From positions 62,001 to 126,000 of the forward strand of contig JAFDVR010000007.1 of the NCBI GenBank assembly GCA_018268855.1: a DNA stretch of 64,000 bases, written 5' to 3'. Both the position numbers and the translations under genes were made by a program. The notes beneath the pieces were generated by a model. It had not been told where the DNA came from and did not search any database. It was given only the letters and a program-made list of their open reading frames with translations. Below, one piece after another: positions 26,525 through 34,429 of the stretch; within the stretch, counting starts at the first letter, position 1; the number at the start of each line of letters is the position of its first letter. The stretch comes from Acidobacteriota bacterium (GTDB lineage: Bacteria > Acidobacteriota > Terriglobia > Terriglobales > Acidobacteriaceae).

Positions 26525-28741
26525 TTATTTACCTTCATCATGGTTCACCATCTGGTCGATCTCCTTCGCGACGGCGTACGTATCGCCCACAGGCTGCGTG
26601 GTGTAATGCCTGGTGCTGCGATTGAACTTGTCGCCGAAGGCATACCAGTCAATCTTCTCCGGCGCCGAATTTGTCTCCAGCGCCTTGTCCAGAGAGTCAA
26701 AGAACATCTTCCAACGCGGCATGTAGTAGTCGCTCACCAGGCCACTCCAATCGCGGTTGGCATACTCGTGCAGGTCCTGCTCGCTGGCCTTGCGATGTCC
26801 CCACGTCGTCAGGATCGAGCGCGCGTCGTAGTTAATCTGTTCGCGATCGTGCTGCGACGTCGCCCACTCCGGCGTGTACTTCAGCCAGTTGCCCAGCAGA
26901 AAGTATTCATTCGTCGCAAGCAGCTTCTCTTCCACCTTCATATCGCGCAGCCACTCCGCTGTGAGTGCGTCCATCGTAACCTTGTCCTTCTTGTCGAAGG
27001 TCTGCTTGATCAGCGGCAAGAGACGGCGCGACTCGTTCGTAATCACCTGACGCGCTACATCGGTTAGATCGTAACGGTAAGCCGCCGACTTGCGCAGCTC
27101 CGGCGCAACCTGCAACAACTCAGTGAGCGCAGGCTTCAGGTCGTCCGCCTTGTACTTCATCGCAAACGGCGCCCAGTGGCCGCCGCGGTTCGTGGTGAGG
27201 GATGGCTGTGCGTTGAAGAGCGAATCATGCGCCGCATCGCGCTCGCCGTGCTTGCGGTCCCCATTCGCGCGATGTCCGTAGGCTGTTTTCAAAATAATCT
27301 GCCATGCAGCCTTGGCATGAGCATCGTCCCCACCATAGCGCCGCTCAGCATATTCGTCCGTCCACGTCTGCAAATCGACAGGCTTATCGTGCCACGCCAT
27401 CTCTGAATACAGGTCATAGGCGTACGGATTCGTATCGATTCCCTCCGTAAATAGCGCCGTGCCGGAGAGCTTCGAGTTCGGCTTCCCCGCATTCAGCGGC
27501 ATGCGCACCGCGTAGTCATATAGAGGAGCGCCGAACGTGGTGCGTCCGCCAAACTCCCACAGGCCACCCCACAGCCAGCGCGCACCCTTGAACTCTGCAT
27601 CGCGGTCCTCGCGCGGAATGCGGCCCTGCTCAATGTCCGCAATCAGGATCTTCGAGCGGTCCACACCGTCAATCAGTTCAGGTTTCGGATTGTCCTGCCA
27701 GGCCATCATGAACCACAGGGCTCCGGGGTGCGCCGCTTCCAGCGCATCCTGAATCTTCTTCGCGCCCTCTCCAATGGGAACGCCACCTGCGTCGCCGCCC
27801 TCCTGGAAGGTCTCCATGTCATAGATGGTGGTGGGCCCAAAGATCTCGTCCTGATATTTGTAGAACGAAGCCGCCAATTTCTTGAAAGCAGGATCACGAG
27901 GATCGAGCCATCCCGGACGGGTGAACCCATTCCAGTCCTTCGCCTGCACCACTACATGCGCGCCTAGAACAAACTTTGCAAAATCGTTCGGCACCACGCC
28001 GTAAAAACCCGGCAGCACTGGAGTGATGCCCAGCGACCGCAACATATCCACAATTTTTCTGGCGGACTGTGCGCGCTTCTGCATCAACTCCATCGAGATG
28101 GGCTCGATAAAACAGCACATATTGCCCATCAACTGCCAGTTCTGGTGTGCCGGGTGAGTGATCCAGTTGCGGATCGCCTCGTCCGTATAGCCGATATCGC
28201 GGAAGGCTTTGTACATCACCATGTCCGCGCCACGCTGAATCAGGACAGCGTTAAAGCCAGACAGCGCAAGGATATCGATCTCATGTTGCCAGCGCGTCAG
28301 GTCCCAGTAGGGAGTGGAATAGCCATCGGTGTTCTCATTCAACGCATAGCGGAACGGATAGAGCGCAGGCTTCTCAATCGGCTCCGTCACCGCAGGCAGC
28401 ATCATTCCCGGCTTGCCGAGGCGACTGCTGTTGGTGGAGACGTTCAGGCGCGCGACGTATTTCAGATACCAGTTCACGCCATAGAGCAGCGTCGGTGTGG
28501 TGGCAGCTTCCACATGGATGTTGCCGCGCGTTCCGCTGATGCGGAAGCCATCGGACTTGCCGGCGTACTCGCCCGCTTTGAGCGAGAGATGGAACTGGCT
28601 GGCGATGTTCGGCATCACGCGGCGAAGCACGCCCTGAGCGGCGGCGGTCTGTGAGGGCCGCGCTTTATGCGGGGTTGCAGCGATGGCGGAATAGGCAAAC
28701 AGGACGAGCAGGGATACAACAGCGGACCTAACTATGCGCAT
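26525..28741 (-). CDS. Alpha-N-acetylglucosaminidase, glycoside hydrolase family 89
   Basis: 738 residues with a signal peptide (MRIVRSAVVSLLVLFAYSAIA). The N-terminal domain holds ATTPTLLYGVNWYLKYV; the catalytic barrel begins at YPFRYALNENTDGYSTPYWDLTRWQHEIDILALSGFNAVL and includes QLMGNMCCFIEPIS and IYDMETFQEGGDAGGVP (catalytic acid region), followed by a helical C-terminal domain. This is the human NAGLU family, which removes terminal alpha-linked GlcNAc from heparan sulfate and similar glycans. Its export suggests periplasmic action. It is first in an operon with the HGSNAT-like acyltransferase. Confidence 0.93.
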   Translation of the reverse strand: MRIVRSAVVSLLVLFAYSAIAATPHKARPSQTAAAQGVLRRVMPNIASQFHLSLKAGEYAGKSDGFRISGTRGNIHVEAATTPTLLYGVNWYLKYVARLNVSTNSSRLGKPGMMLPAVTEPIEKPALYPFRYALNENTDGYSTPYWDLTRWQHEIDILALSGFNAVLIQRGADMVMYKAFRDIGYTDEAIRNWITHPAHQNWQLMGNMCCFIEPISMELMQKRAQSARKIVDMLRSLGITPVLPGFYGVVPNDFAKFVLGAHVVVQAKDWNGFTRPGWLDPRDPAFKKLAASFYKYQDEIFGPTTIYDMETFQEGGDAGGVPIGEGAKKIQDALEAAHPGALWFMMAWQDNPKPELIDGVDRSKILIADIEQGRIPREDRDAEFKGARWLWGGLWEFGGRTTFGAPLYDYAVRMPLNAGKPNSKLSGTALFTEGIDTNPYAYDLYSEMAWHDKPVDLQTWTDEYAERRYGGDDAHAKAAWQIILKTAYGHRANGDRKHGERDAAHDSLFNAQPSLTTNRGGHWAPFAMKYKADDLKPALTELLQVAPELRKSAAYRYDLTDVARQVITNESRRLLPLIKQTFDKKDKVTMDALTAEWLRDMKVEEKLLATNEYFLLGNWLKYTPEWATSQHDREQINYDARSILTTWGHRKASEQDLHEYANRDWSGLVSDYYMPRWKMFFDSLDKALETNSAPEKIDWYAFGDKFNRSTRHYTTQPVGDTYAVAKEIDQMVNHDEGK

Positions 28742-28770
28742 GGATGCGATGCTACAATCTCTCTTAGTGC

Positions 28771-28847
28771 GGCGGCTATAGTTCAGGGGTTAGAACGCGG
28801 GATTGTGATTCCCGATGTCGAGGGTTCAAATCCCTCTAGCCGCCCCA
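28771..28847 (+). tRNA. tRNA-His (anticodon GTG)
   Basis: 77 bases including the extra 5' G (28771), paired with discriminator C, and an encoded CCA. Acceptor GCGGCTA/TAGCCGC, anticodon GTG in ATTGTGATT, and T arm GAGGGTTCAAATCCCTC are all intact. The next gene starts 35 bases downstream. Confidence 0.97.
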
Positions 28848-28881
28848 AACACCCCCTCAACTCTCACCAAAGAAGGCGCTG

Positions 28882-29625
28882 TTGCAGACCGCGAAGGCCA
28901 GCACACAGAAACTCTTTACCGGCACCTCCGGCTGGGCCTATCCCACTTGGAAACCGGACTTCTACCCAAAGACCGTTCCCTCCAAAAAGTTCCTGGAATA
29001 CTACGCGACCCAGCTAAATTCCGTGGAGGTGAACTACACCTTCCGCGCCCTGCCTACCGCACAGCAGCTTGAGAACTGGCTTTCCGCCACGCTGGAAGGG
29101 TTTCGCTTCTCCTTCAAAGCTCCACAAGCCATCACGCATTTCAAGCGGCTGAAAGACTGCGGTGACGCGGTCGCATTGTTTCTGGATGCGCTGATTCCAG
29201 TCCGCACTGCGAACCGAACGGGGGCAGTCTTGTTTCAGCTTCCGCCGAATTTCAAGGCCGATGCTGCACGGCTGCGTGATTTTCTGGCCCTGCCGGCATT
29301 CGATGGATCGCCGCAGATTGCCTTCGAATTCCGGCACGAAAGCTGGTTTTGTGAGGAGATTTACAGCATTTTGTCAGGAAAGAATGTCGCCGTTTGCATT
29401 GCTGAGAACGAGGACCTGGTGACGCCGGAGACGTTTACGGCGGACTTCAGTTGCTATCGCCTGCGGATGCCGGGCGGCTATAACGCCTCAGAAATCGCAA
29501 CATTTGCGAAGAAATTTGCGGAAATGAGTAAACAACGCGAGATATACGTGTATTTCAAACACGAAGATGAGCCGACCGGCCCTCTGGCCGCAACGCGCAT
29601 GTTGCAGGAGGCGCGGGCGCTTTGA
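28882..29625 (+). CDS. DUF72 domain TIM-barrel protein
   Basis: 247 residues from a TTG at 28882 with AGAAGG upstream. Family motifs are FTGTSGWAYPTWKPDFYP, LEYYATQLNSVEVNYTFR, FRFSFKAPQAITHFKRL and AFEFRHESWF. DUF72 proteins are YecE-like TIM barrels of unknown activity, possibly endonuclease-IV-like. Its stop overlaps the next start as TTGA, coupling it to the YheT-like hydrolase. Confidence 0.88.
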   Translation: MQTAKASTQKLFTGTSGWAYPTWKPDFYPKTVPSKKFLEYYATQLNSVEVNYTFRALPTAQQLENWLSATLEGFRFSFKAPQAITHFKRLKDCGDAVALFLDALIPVRTANRTGAVLFQLPPNFKADAARLRDFLALPAFDGSPQIAFEFRHESWFCEEIYSILSGKNVAVCIAENEDLVTPETFTADFSCYRLRMPGGYNASEIATFAKKFAEMSKQREIYVYFKHEDEPTGPLAATRMLQEARAL

Positions 29626-30644
29626 CCAAGGATTTCAAGCCGCGCCGCTGGCTCTCCAACGGACACCTGCAGACCATCGTCGGCAACTTTCTACGCAGAG
29701 TAGATAAATTGCCTGCCGCAACGACAGAGTTTGTCCCCGTCCCGCTGCCGCCGGAGATGCACGAAGACCACGGGCACATGGCAGCCTTCCAGAGCCACAT
29801 CGTCTGCCACTGCCATTGGCAGAAGGAAGACACACATCTGTGTCCAACAGTCGTGCTGGTGCATGGGCTGGAAGGTTCTTCCAACTCGCAGTACGTCATC
29901 GGCAATGCAAATAAATTATTTGCGGCGGGCTGCAATGTCGTCCGCATGAACATGCGCAACTGCGGATGGACGGACGCGCTGAGCGGAACGCTCTACCACT
30001 CGGGCATGAGTTGCGACGTGATCGCGCTGATGGAGTGGCTCATCGCGCGCGGCATGACATGGATCGCGCTCGCGGGCTACTCCATGGGCGGGAACCTGGT
30101 GTTGAAGGCGGTCGGCGAGCTTGGCACGTCTGCTCCGCCTCAGTTGAAGTCGGTGGTTGCTGTCTCTCCGCCGATGGATTTAGGACAGTCTGCCGATGCC
30201 CTTGGCGAGAAGAAAAACTGGATCTATCAGCGGCGATTTATGAAGGCGCTCCGCATCCGGTACCGCCGCAAGCGCAACCTGTTTCCGGCTATCTTTCCGC
30301 ACGTAAATATGGACGGCCTCAAGTCCGTACGCGAGTATGACGAGCATGTAATGGCGCCGCAGAGCGGCTTCACCGGAGCAGACGACTACTACGCCCGCTC
30401 GGGCGCGTATCGCGTGATGGACCGCATCGCCGTGCCCACGCTCATCCTGCATGCATGGGACGATCCGTTCATCCGGCTCACGCCGCCGACGCGGGAGAAG
30501 CTGCTGAACAATCCGCATATCTTTCTACTGGAGCCGCAGCACGGCGGCCACTGCGCGTTCCTCGCCGATCCCGATCCGGCACAAGACTACGACGGCTACT
30601 GGGCCGAGTATCTTCTGCGCAGCTTTGTGATGGAGCACGCCTGA
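29622..30644 (+). CDS. YheT-family alpha/beta hydrolase
   Basis: 340 residues from a TTG that overlaps the DUF72 stop. The family opening FKPRRWLSNGHLQTIVGNF, VVLVHGLEGSSNSQYVIG, the nucleophile GYSMGGNLVLK, the acid in LILHAWDDPFIR and the His in LEPQHGGHCAF form a complete triad. YheT homologues are cytoplasmic esterases/lipases of unknown substrate. The stop overlaps the next start by one base (TGATG), giving a coupled three-gene operon. Confidence 0.88.
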   Translation: MTKDFKPRRWLSNGHLQTIVGNFLRRVDKLPAATTEFVPVPLPPEMHEDHGHMAAFQSHIVCHCHWQKEDTHLCPTVVLVHGLEGSSNSQYVIGNANKLFAAGCNVVRMNMRNCGWTDALSGTLYHSGMSCDVIALMEWLIARGMTWIALAGYSMGGNLVLKAVGELGTSAPPQLKSVVAVSPPMDLGQSADALGEKKNWIYQRRFMKALRIRYRRKRNLFPAIFPHVNMDGLKSVREYDEHVMAPQSGFTGADDYYARSGAYRVMDRIAVPTLILHAWDDPFIRLTPPTREKLLNNPHIFLLEPQHGGHCAFLADPDPAQDYDGYWAEYLLRSFVMEHA

Positions 30645-31231
30645 TGCTAACGGAGTGGAGCGCAGAGTGCGGCGCCGACGATCCCGTGATCGAGGTGCCG
30701 TGGACCTCGCCCGATGGCGCGCTGCGGTGGACTGACCTGCGCACTGATCCGCATGCGGTGGATGAGATCACCGAAGCGGATGAGTATCCCGCGCTGCTGG
30801 CTGCACTCCGAGCACTGAATGCCTCGCGCTCACCTGTGTATACCTCCAAATGCGATGTATGGGAGATGGATGCGGACGAGCTTGCGCATCTGCGCGCCGA
30901 CCTGCTTCTGGAAGAAGACGTCGCCACAGCGGGCATCACCAGCTATATCGATATCGTGGTCGCCGACCGCACCACGTTCGCCTCGCGCCATCAGGCAGAG
31001 CAGTTGATGCACCGCATCGACCGCATGGCAGGCGAGCTGCCGCACTCTCTCGCCAAGCTGGAACTGGTGCTGCGTCCCGCAGTGGTGGACTTCGACGCGG
31101 TGCAGGAGGGATACGCCATCACGCTCTACGTGAAGGGCTGCGGCGTAGACATATTCGAAGCTAACGAGCGTTGGAGTGCCGCGTTACGCGACGTAGCACG
31201 GTTGATTCGCGGGATGCAGCCGCGCTCATAA
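30644..31231 (+). CDS. Conserved-looking protein of unknown function
   Basis: 195 residues. The start ATG at 30644 shares its A with the stop of the preceding hydrolase. The protein is acidic and soluble, with alternating helix and strand (PALLAALRALNASRSPVYTSKCDVW, AGITSYIDIVVADRTTF, YAITLYVKGCGVDIFEANERW). No motif is recognised. Its tight coupling to the YheT and DUF72 genes implies a shared task. Confidence 0.72.
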   Translation: MLTEWSAECGADDPVIEVPWTSPDGALRWTDLRTDPHAVDEITEADEYPALLAALRALNASRSPVYTSKCDVWEMDADELAHLRADLLLEEDVATAGITSYIDIVVADRTTFASRHQAEQLMHRIDRMAGELPHSLAKLELVLRPAVVDFDAVQEGYAITLYVKGCGVDIFEANERWSAALRDVARLIRGMQPRS

Positions 31232-31277
31232 CAAAGGGCTGCGTTATGGCCTCTCAGCGATAGAATGGCAGATAAGT

Positions 31278-31354
31278 GGACGCGTAGCTCAGCTGGATAG
31301 AGCATCTGCCTTCTAAGCAGAGGGTCGCAGGTTCGAGTCCTGCCGCGCCCACCA
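31278..31354 (+). tRNA. tRNA-Arg (anticodon TCT)
   Basis: 77 bases with encoded CCA. Anticodon stem TCTGC/GCAGA with loop CTTCTAA, T arm GCAGGTTCGAGTCCTGC, D arm GCTCAGCTGGATAGAGC. The acceptor 5' strand GGACGCG against 3' CGCGCCC leaves an A3-C70 mismatch. It reads AGA/AGG. Confidence 0.95.
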
Positions 31355-31359
31355 TACAT

Positions 31360-31779
31360 CTAAGCGGCCACGCGTTCTTCGTGAGCGCGCTCGCTGTTCC
31401 AATCGGTCATGCCGACAACGCCTGCTTCTGCGATCGAATTCATCTCAAACACCTTCGCAGCGGCAGTTCCCTGAAAACCAAAGATGCGCGGCACCATCCA
31501 TGATGCGGAAGCAAAGGCCGTGTCCATCTTGCCATGCGTTTCAAAGGAGATAACAGGCTTGGCGCCGAGCTTATAGTCCGTAAGCAGGGACTGCACAAGG
31601 ATAAAGCCGCTCGTCGCAAAGGCCGCAGCCGCAGCGCGTTTGTTCGATTTAAGACACAGCAGGCCTACCGTCGCAAAGAAGGCCACATGCGTGTAGTCGA
31701 TGATGCCGTGCGTTGTGGGGCTGATGACCTTGGGCAGCTTGCTTTCCAAAACTTCCATACCGACCTGCATGAGAGCCAT
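31360..31779 (-). CDS. Small membrane protein of unknown function
   Basis: 139 residues from MALMQVGMEV (31779), preceded by GAGGAAGA; the frame extends 24 codons further upstream without support. Two hydrophobic segments (HVAFFATVGLLCL and AAAAAFATSGFILVQSLL) and a conserved-looking opening LPKVISPTTHGIIDYTHVAFF are visible. I do not know its function. It ends close to the tRNA-Arg gene on the other strand. Confidence 0.65.
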   Translation of the reverse strand: MALMQVGMEVLESKLPKVISPTTHGIIDYTHVAFFATVGLLCLKSNKRAAAAAFATSGFILVQSLLTDYKLGAKPVISFETHGKMDTAFASASWMVPRIFGFQGTAAAKVFEMNSIAEAGVVGMTDWNSERAHEERVAA

Positions 31780-31859
31780 GACGATCTTCCTCGTTGATGA
31801 TCTATGTTCCTTCAGAAGGATGGCAGAGCGGATATTCGCGTTGGACGCCATATCGCACC

Positions 31860-32276
31860 TTATCCGCCTTGCTCCACCCGCGGCGTGATGATGCCGATAT
31901 TGTCGATCCCGGCGGCGTGGGCGATGTCGATGACATCGATCACTGTGGAGTAGCTAAGCGCGGCATCACCTCGCAGAAAGATTGTTTTGTCGTTGCGACG
32001 AATAAAAATGCCGGCGAGTTTGCCTTGCAGAGCATCGTGAGCGATGGGCTGCGTATTTATCGAATAAGTGACGCCGCCAGCGCCTGCGTGAAGCTCCACC
32101 ACGACCGCTTCTGGTTCTATCTGTTGCTGCTCCGGCATTTTCGGCGGCTGCGGTACAAGCGTGTCCAGGCCGCGGGAGACGAGCGGCTGAATGACCATAA
32201 AAATAATGAGCAGCACCAACAAAACGTCGATCAGTGGAGTAACGTTGATGCTTCCTTTTCCTGCGGAGATAGCCAT
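31860..32276 (-). CDS. exbD: Biopolymer transport protein ExbD/TolR
   Basis: 138 residues from MAISAGKGSINVTPLIDVLL, with AGAGGTG upstream. The single N-terminal membrane helix carries the essential Asp (PLIDVLLVLLIIFMVI), followed by a periplasmic domain with VVVELHAGAGGVTYSIN and AHAAGIDNIGIIT. With ExbB and TonB it converts proton flow into energy for outer-membrane receptors. tonB is the next gene upstream; no exbB is present here. Confidence 0.93.
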   Translation of the reverse strand: MAISAGKGSINVTPLIDVLLVLLIIFMVIQPLVSRGLDTLVPQPPKMPEQQQIEPEAVVVELHAGAGGVTYSINTQPIAHDALQGKLAGIFIRRNDKTIFLRGDAALSYSTVIDVIDIAHAAGIDNIGIITPRVEQGG

Positions 32277-32334
32277 GACACACCTCTGCTTTCCCCGCGA
32301 CAAGCGCTGTTCAGATGAGTGAGAAACGTTGTGG

Positions 32335-33054
32335 TTAGCTGCCGAGCGTAAAGTGAACGGTGATCGTGGTCTCCACGTCCACGGGTTCACCGTTCAGCAG
32401 ATATGGCCGATAACGCCAGGTCTTTACCGCATCCACGGCGGCGGCACGCAGCATCTCCGGGCCGGAGACGACGCTAAGGCCTTCAATGGTCCCACTCTTT
32501 GAGATCAGCGCGTGCAGTTCCACCGTGCCACCCACGTGCGCGGCACGTGCAATGGCGGGATAGACCGGTGTGGTCCTGCTGATGTTCATCCCGGCAATCA
32601 CTCCCGCAGAGACGCGCTGAACGGTTGGCTTTCTTGGGACAACAGAGATAACTGGCAGCGATGGGCCAGTAGCGATGGCGATTGGCACATCGCTACCTAG
32701 CGTGCCGTTGCGTGCGCCCATCTGCACTCCGCCTGATATCTGTGGTGGGGCTTCGCGGGCAATGGGGTGAATGCCTTGCGGAATCTGCGCAGGCGCAACA
32801 AAGGGATTGGCGCCTGCAGAGGCGCGCGACACACGTACGGGCCGCGCGGGCTGTTTGGGTGGTGCTGCGTGCGGTAGCAGAGGCGGTTGCAGCATCGCGG
32901 TGACTTGCGAACGCGGCAGCGCTTCCGGATACAGCATTGGGATGAGGACCATTGCGGCGAGGATGGCCGCGTTGAAGGAGGTGGTCGCGAGCATCCAGTA
33001 CCGTGAACGGGTCTGAATACGATTGGCGGAATCCACTAACGCACTTTCAAACAT
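32335..33054 (-). CDS. tonB: Energy transducer TonB
   Basis: 239 residues from MFESALVDS, with GAGG upstream. A membrane helix (YWMLATTSFNAAILAAMVLIPML) is followed by a proline-rich spacer (PPLLPHAAPPKQPARPVRV) and the TonB C-terminal domain (TPVYPAIARAAHVGGTVELHALISK ... KTWRYRPYLLNGEPVDVE). It would drive TonB receptors such as those at 41.8-45.1 and 61.4-63.4 kb. exbD follows by 58 bases. Confidence 0.92.
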   Translation of the reverse strand: MFESALVDSANRIQTRSRYWMLATTSFNAAILAAMVLIPMLYPEALPRSQVTAMLQPPLLPHAAPPKQPARPVRVSRASAGANPFVAPAQIPQGIHPIAREAPPQISGGVQMGARNGTLGSDVPIAIATGPSLPVISVVPRKPTVQRVSAGVIAGMNISRTTPVYPAIARAAHVGGTVELHALISKSGTIEGLSVVSGPEMLRAAAVDAVKTWRYRPYLLNGEPVDVETTITVHFTLGS

Positions 33055-33127
33055 CACAACCTCGAATCTGCGAGAGACGAAGCTGCTTATAAAGACACGG
33101 TGCGGCGCGAATTTGTTCCCGCTATGT

Positions 33128-34408
33128 TTAGCCTTCCAACACAAAGTCGCCCGTGTGATCGGTCTTGTGTGGAACGAACTTAGTCTTCACACCGGTTGCG
33201 TGCCGCAGAGCTGCAAGAGCAAGAAAGCCGAGCGCCAGCGCGCAAACGCCATTCCATTGCCAGTGCGACCATGCGATCGCTGACCCTGCGGAACCAAGCG
33301 CAGCGCCGATGAAGTACATCACCATGTACACCGTATTCAAACGGCTGCGCGCCTCAGGCCGGAGTGCAAAGATGCGTGTCTGGTTCGCAACCTGCGACAT
33401 TTGTTGGCCAATATCGAGAACAATCACGCCGATAACCAGCGCCGCTATCGTCAGCGTGAGTGAAAGATGCATCCGCTCAGAGATCCACAGAAGCACAAAC
33501 GCAGACGTCAACAGAGAGATGCCGATGGAGAGCACCCATCGCGGTCCTCTGCGGTCTGCCTGCTTGCCTGCGAGCGAGGCGATCAGCACACCGGCCACAC
33601 CTACCAGACCGAAGCTGCCGGTCACGCCGGCGCCCAGGCCGTGGCGTCCAAGCAGAAAAGCGAGGGTGTTCCAGAAGCAGGAGAAGGCAGCAAACAGCAG
33701 CGCGCCTGTCGTTCCTGCTTCACGCAACAGCGGCTCTTCGCGAAAAACGGTCCAGAGGGACCGCATCGCTGTGGCATAACGCATCTTCTGTTTGGCAGGA
33801 AGCACGGGGAAGAAGTGTTTAAGCGCAGGCACAAAGGCTGCATTCATCACAGCCGCAAGCAGAAAGACAGCGCGCCATCCAGAGAAGATGTTAGGGTGGC
33901 CGCTCCAGCGCATAATGGCAAGCGCAGCATCATTGATCCATCCAGCGAAGGTGCGTGCCAGCAGTACACCAAGCAGAAGGCCAGCCATGGCAATGCCCAC
34001 TGCGGTCCCGCTCTTTCCCTTGGGAGCAAGATCGGGAGCAATGGGCAGCGATACGTGCGTGACCGCCGCAAATGCTCCGGCCATGCACGAAGCTGCAAGC
34101 AGGATGGAAAAGGTAGGCGCCAGCGCAACAAGAACAAGCGCGATGGAAACAAACCCAAAGAGCCGCATCATCAGTCCGCGGCGCTCGCGGAGATCGCCCA
34201 GTGGAACGAAGAAAAGCAGGCCGAGTGAGTAGCCAACCTGTGTAGCAACAGCCACGAGCCCCGCGTGTCCGGCATCCAGATGAAATGTGTGGCCTATTTC
34301 CAGCAGCAGCGGCTGGTTGTAGTACATCGTGGAGACTCCCACGCCGCATGCAAGACCAAGGAAAGGCAGGATGGATTTCTTAGGAGACGAGTGGGTAGTG
34401 GAAGCCAT
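33128..34408 (-). CDS. MFS transporter
   Basis: 426 residues, twelve hydrophobic segments. YNQPLLLEIGHTF and the loop 2-3 signature FFVPLGDLRERRGLMMR are those of the sugar-efflux/YbcL-like drug:proton branch. The ATG follows AGGAG. It is 21 bases from the GH2 gene and could export or import products of that operon, but this family is mostly efflux. Substrate unknown. Confidence 0.85.
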   Translation of the reverse strand: MASTTHSSPKKSILPFLGLACGVGVSTMYYNQPLLLEIGHTFHLDAGHAGLVAVATQVGYSLGLLFFVPLGDLRERRGLMMRLFGFVSIALVLVALAPTFSILLAASCMAGAFAAVTHVSLPIAPDLAPKGKSGTAVGIAMAGLLLGVLLARTFAGWINDAALAIMRWSGHPNIFSGWRAVFLLAAVMNAAFVPALKHFFPVLPAKQKMRYATAMRSLWTVFREEPLLREAGTTGALLFAAFSCFWNTLAFLLGRHGLGAGVTGSFGLVGVAGVLIASLAGKQADRRGPRWVLSIGISLLTSAFVLLWISERMHLSLTLTIAALVIGVIVLDIGQQMSQVANQTRIFALRPEARSRLNTVYMVMYFIGAALGSAGSAIAWSHWQWNGVCALALGFLALAALRHATGVKTKFVPHKTDHTGDFVLEG

Positions 34409-34429
34409 GCTCTCCTAAGTGTATCGACA

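Noticed and set aside
24600..31354. Integrated element next to the tRNA genes
   Set aside because: No integrase, no direct repeat of a tRNA end and no phage-like genes between them.
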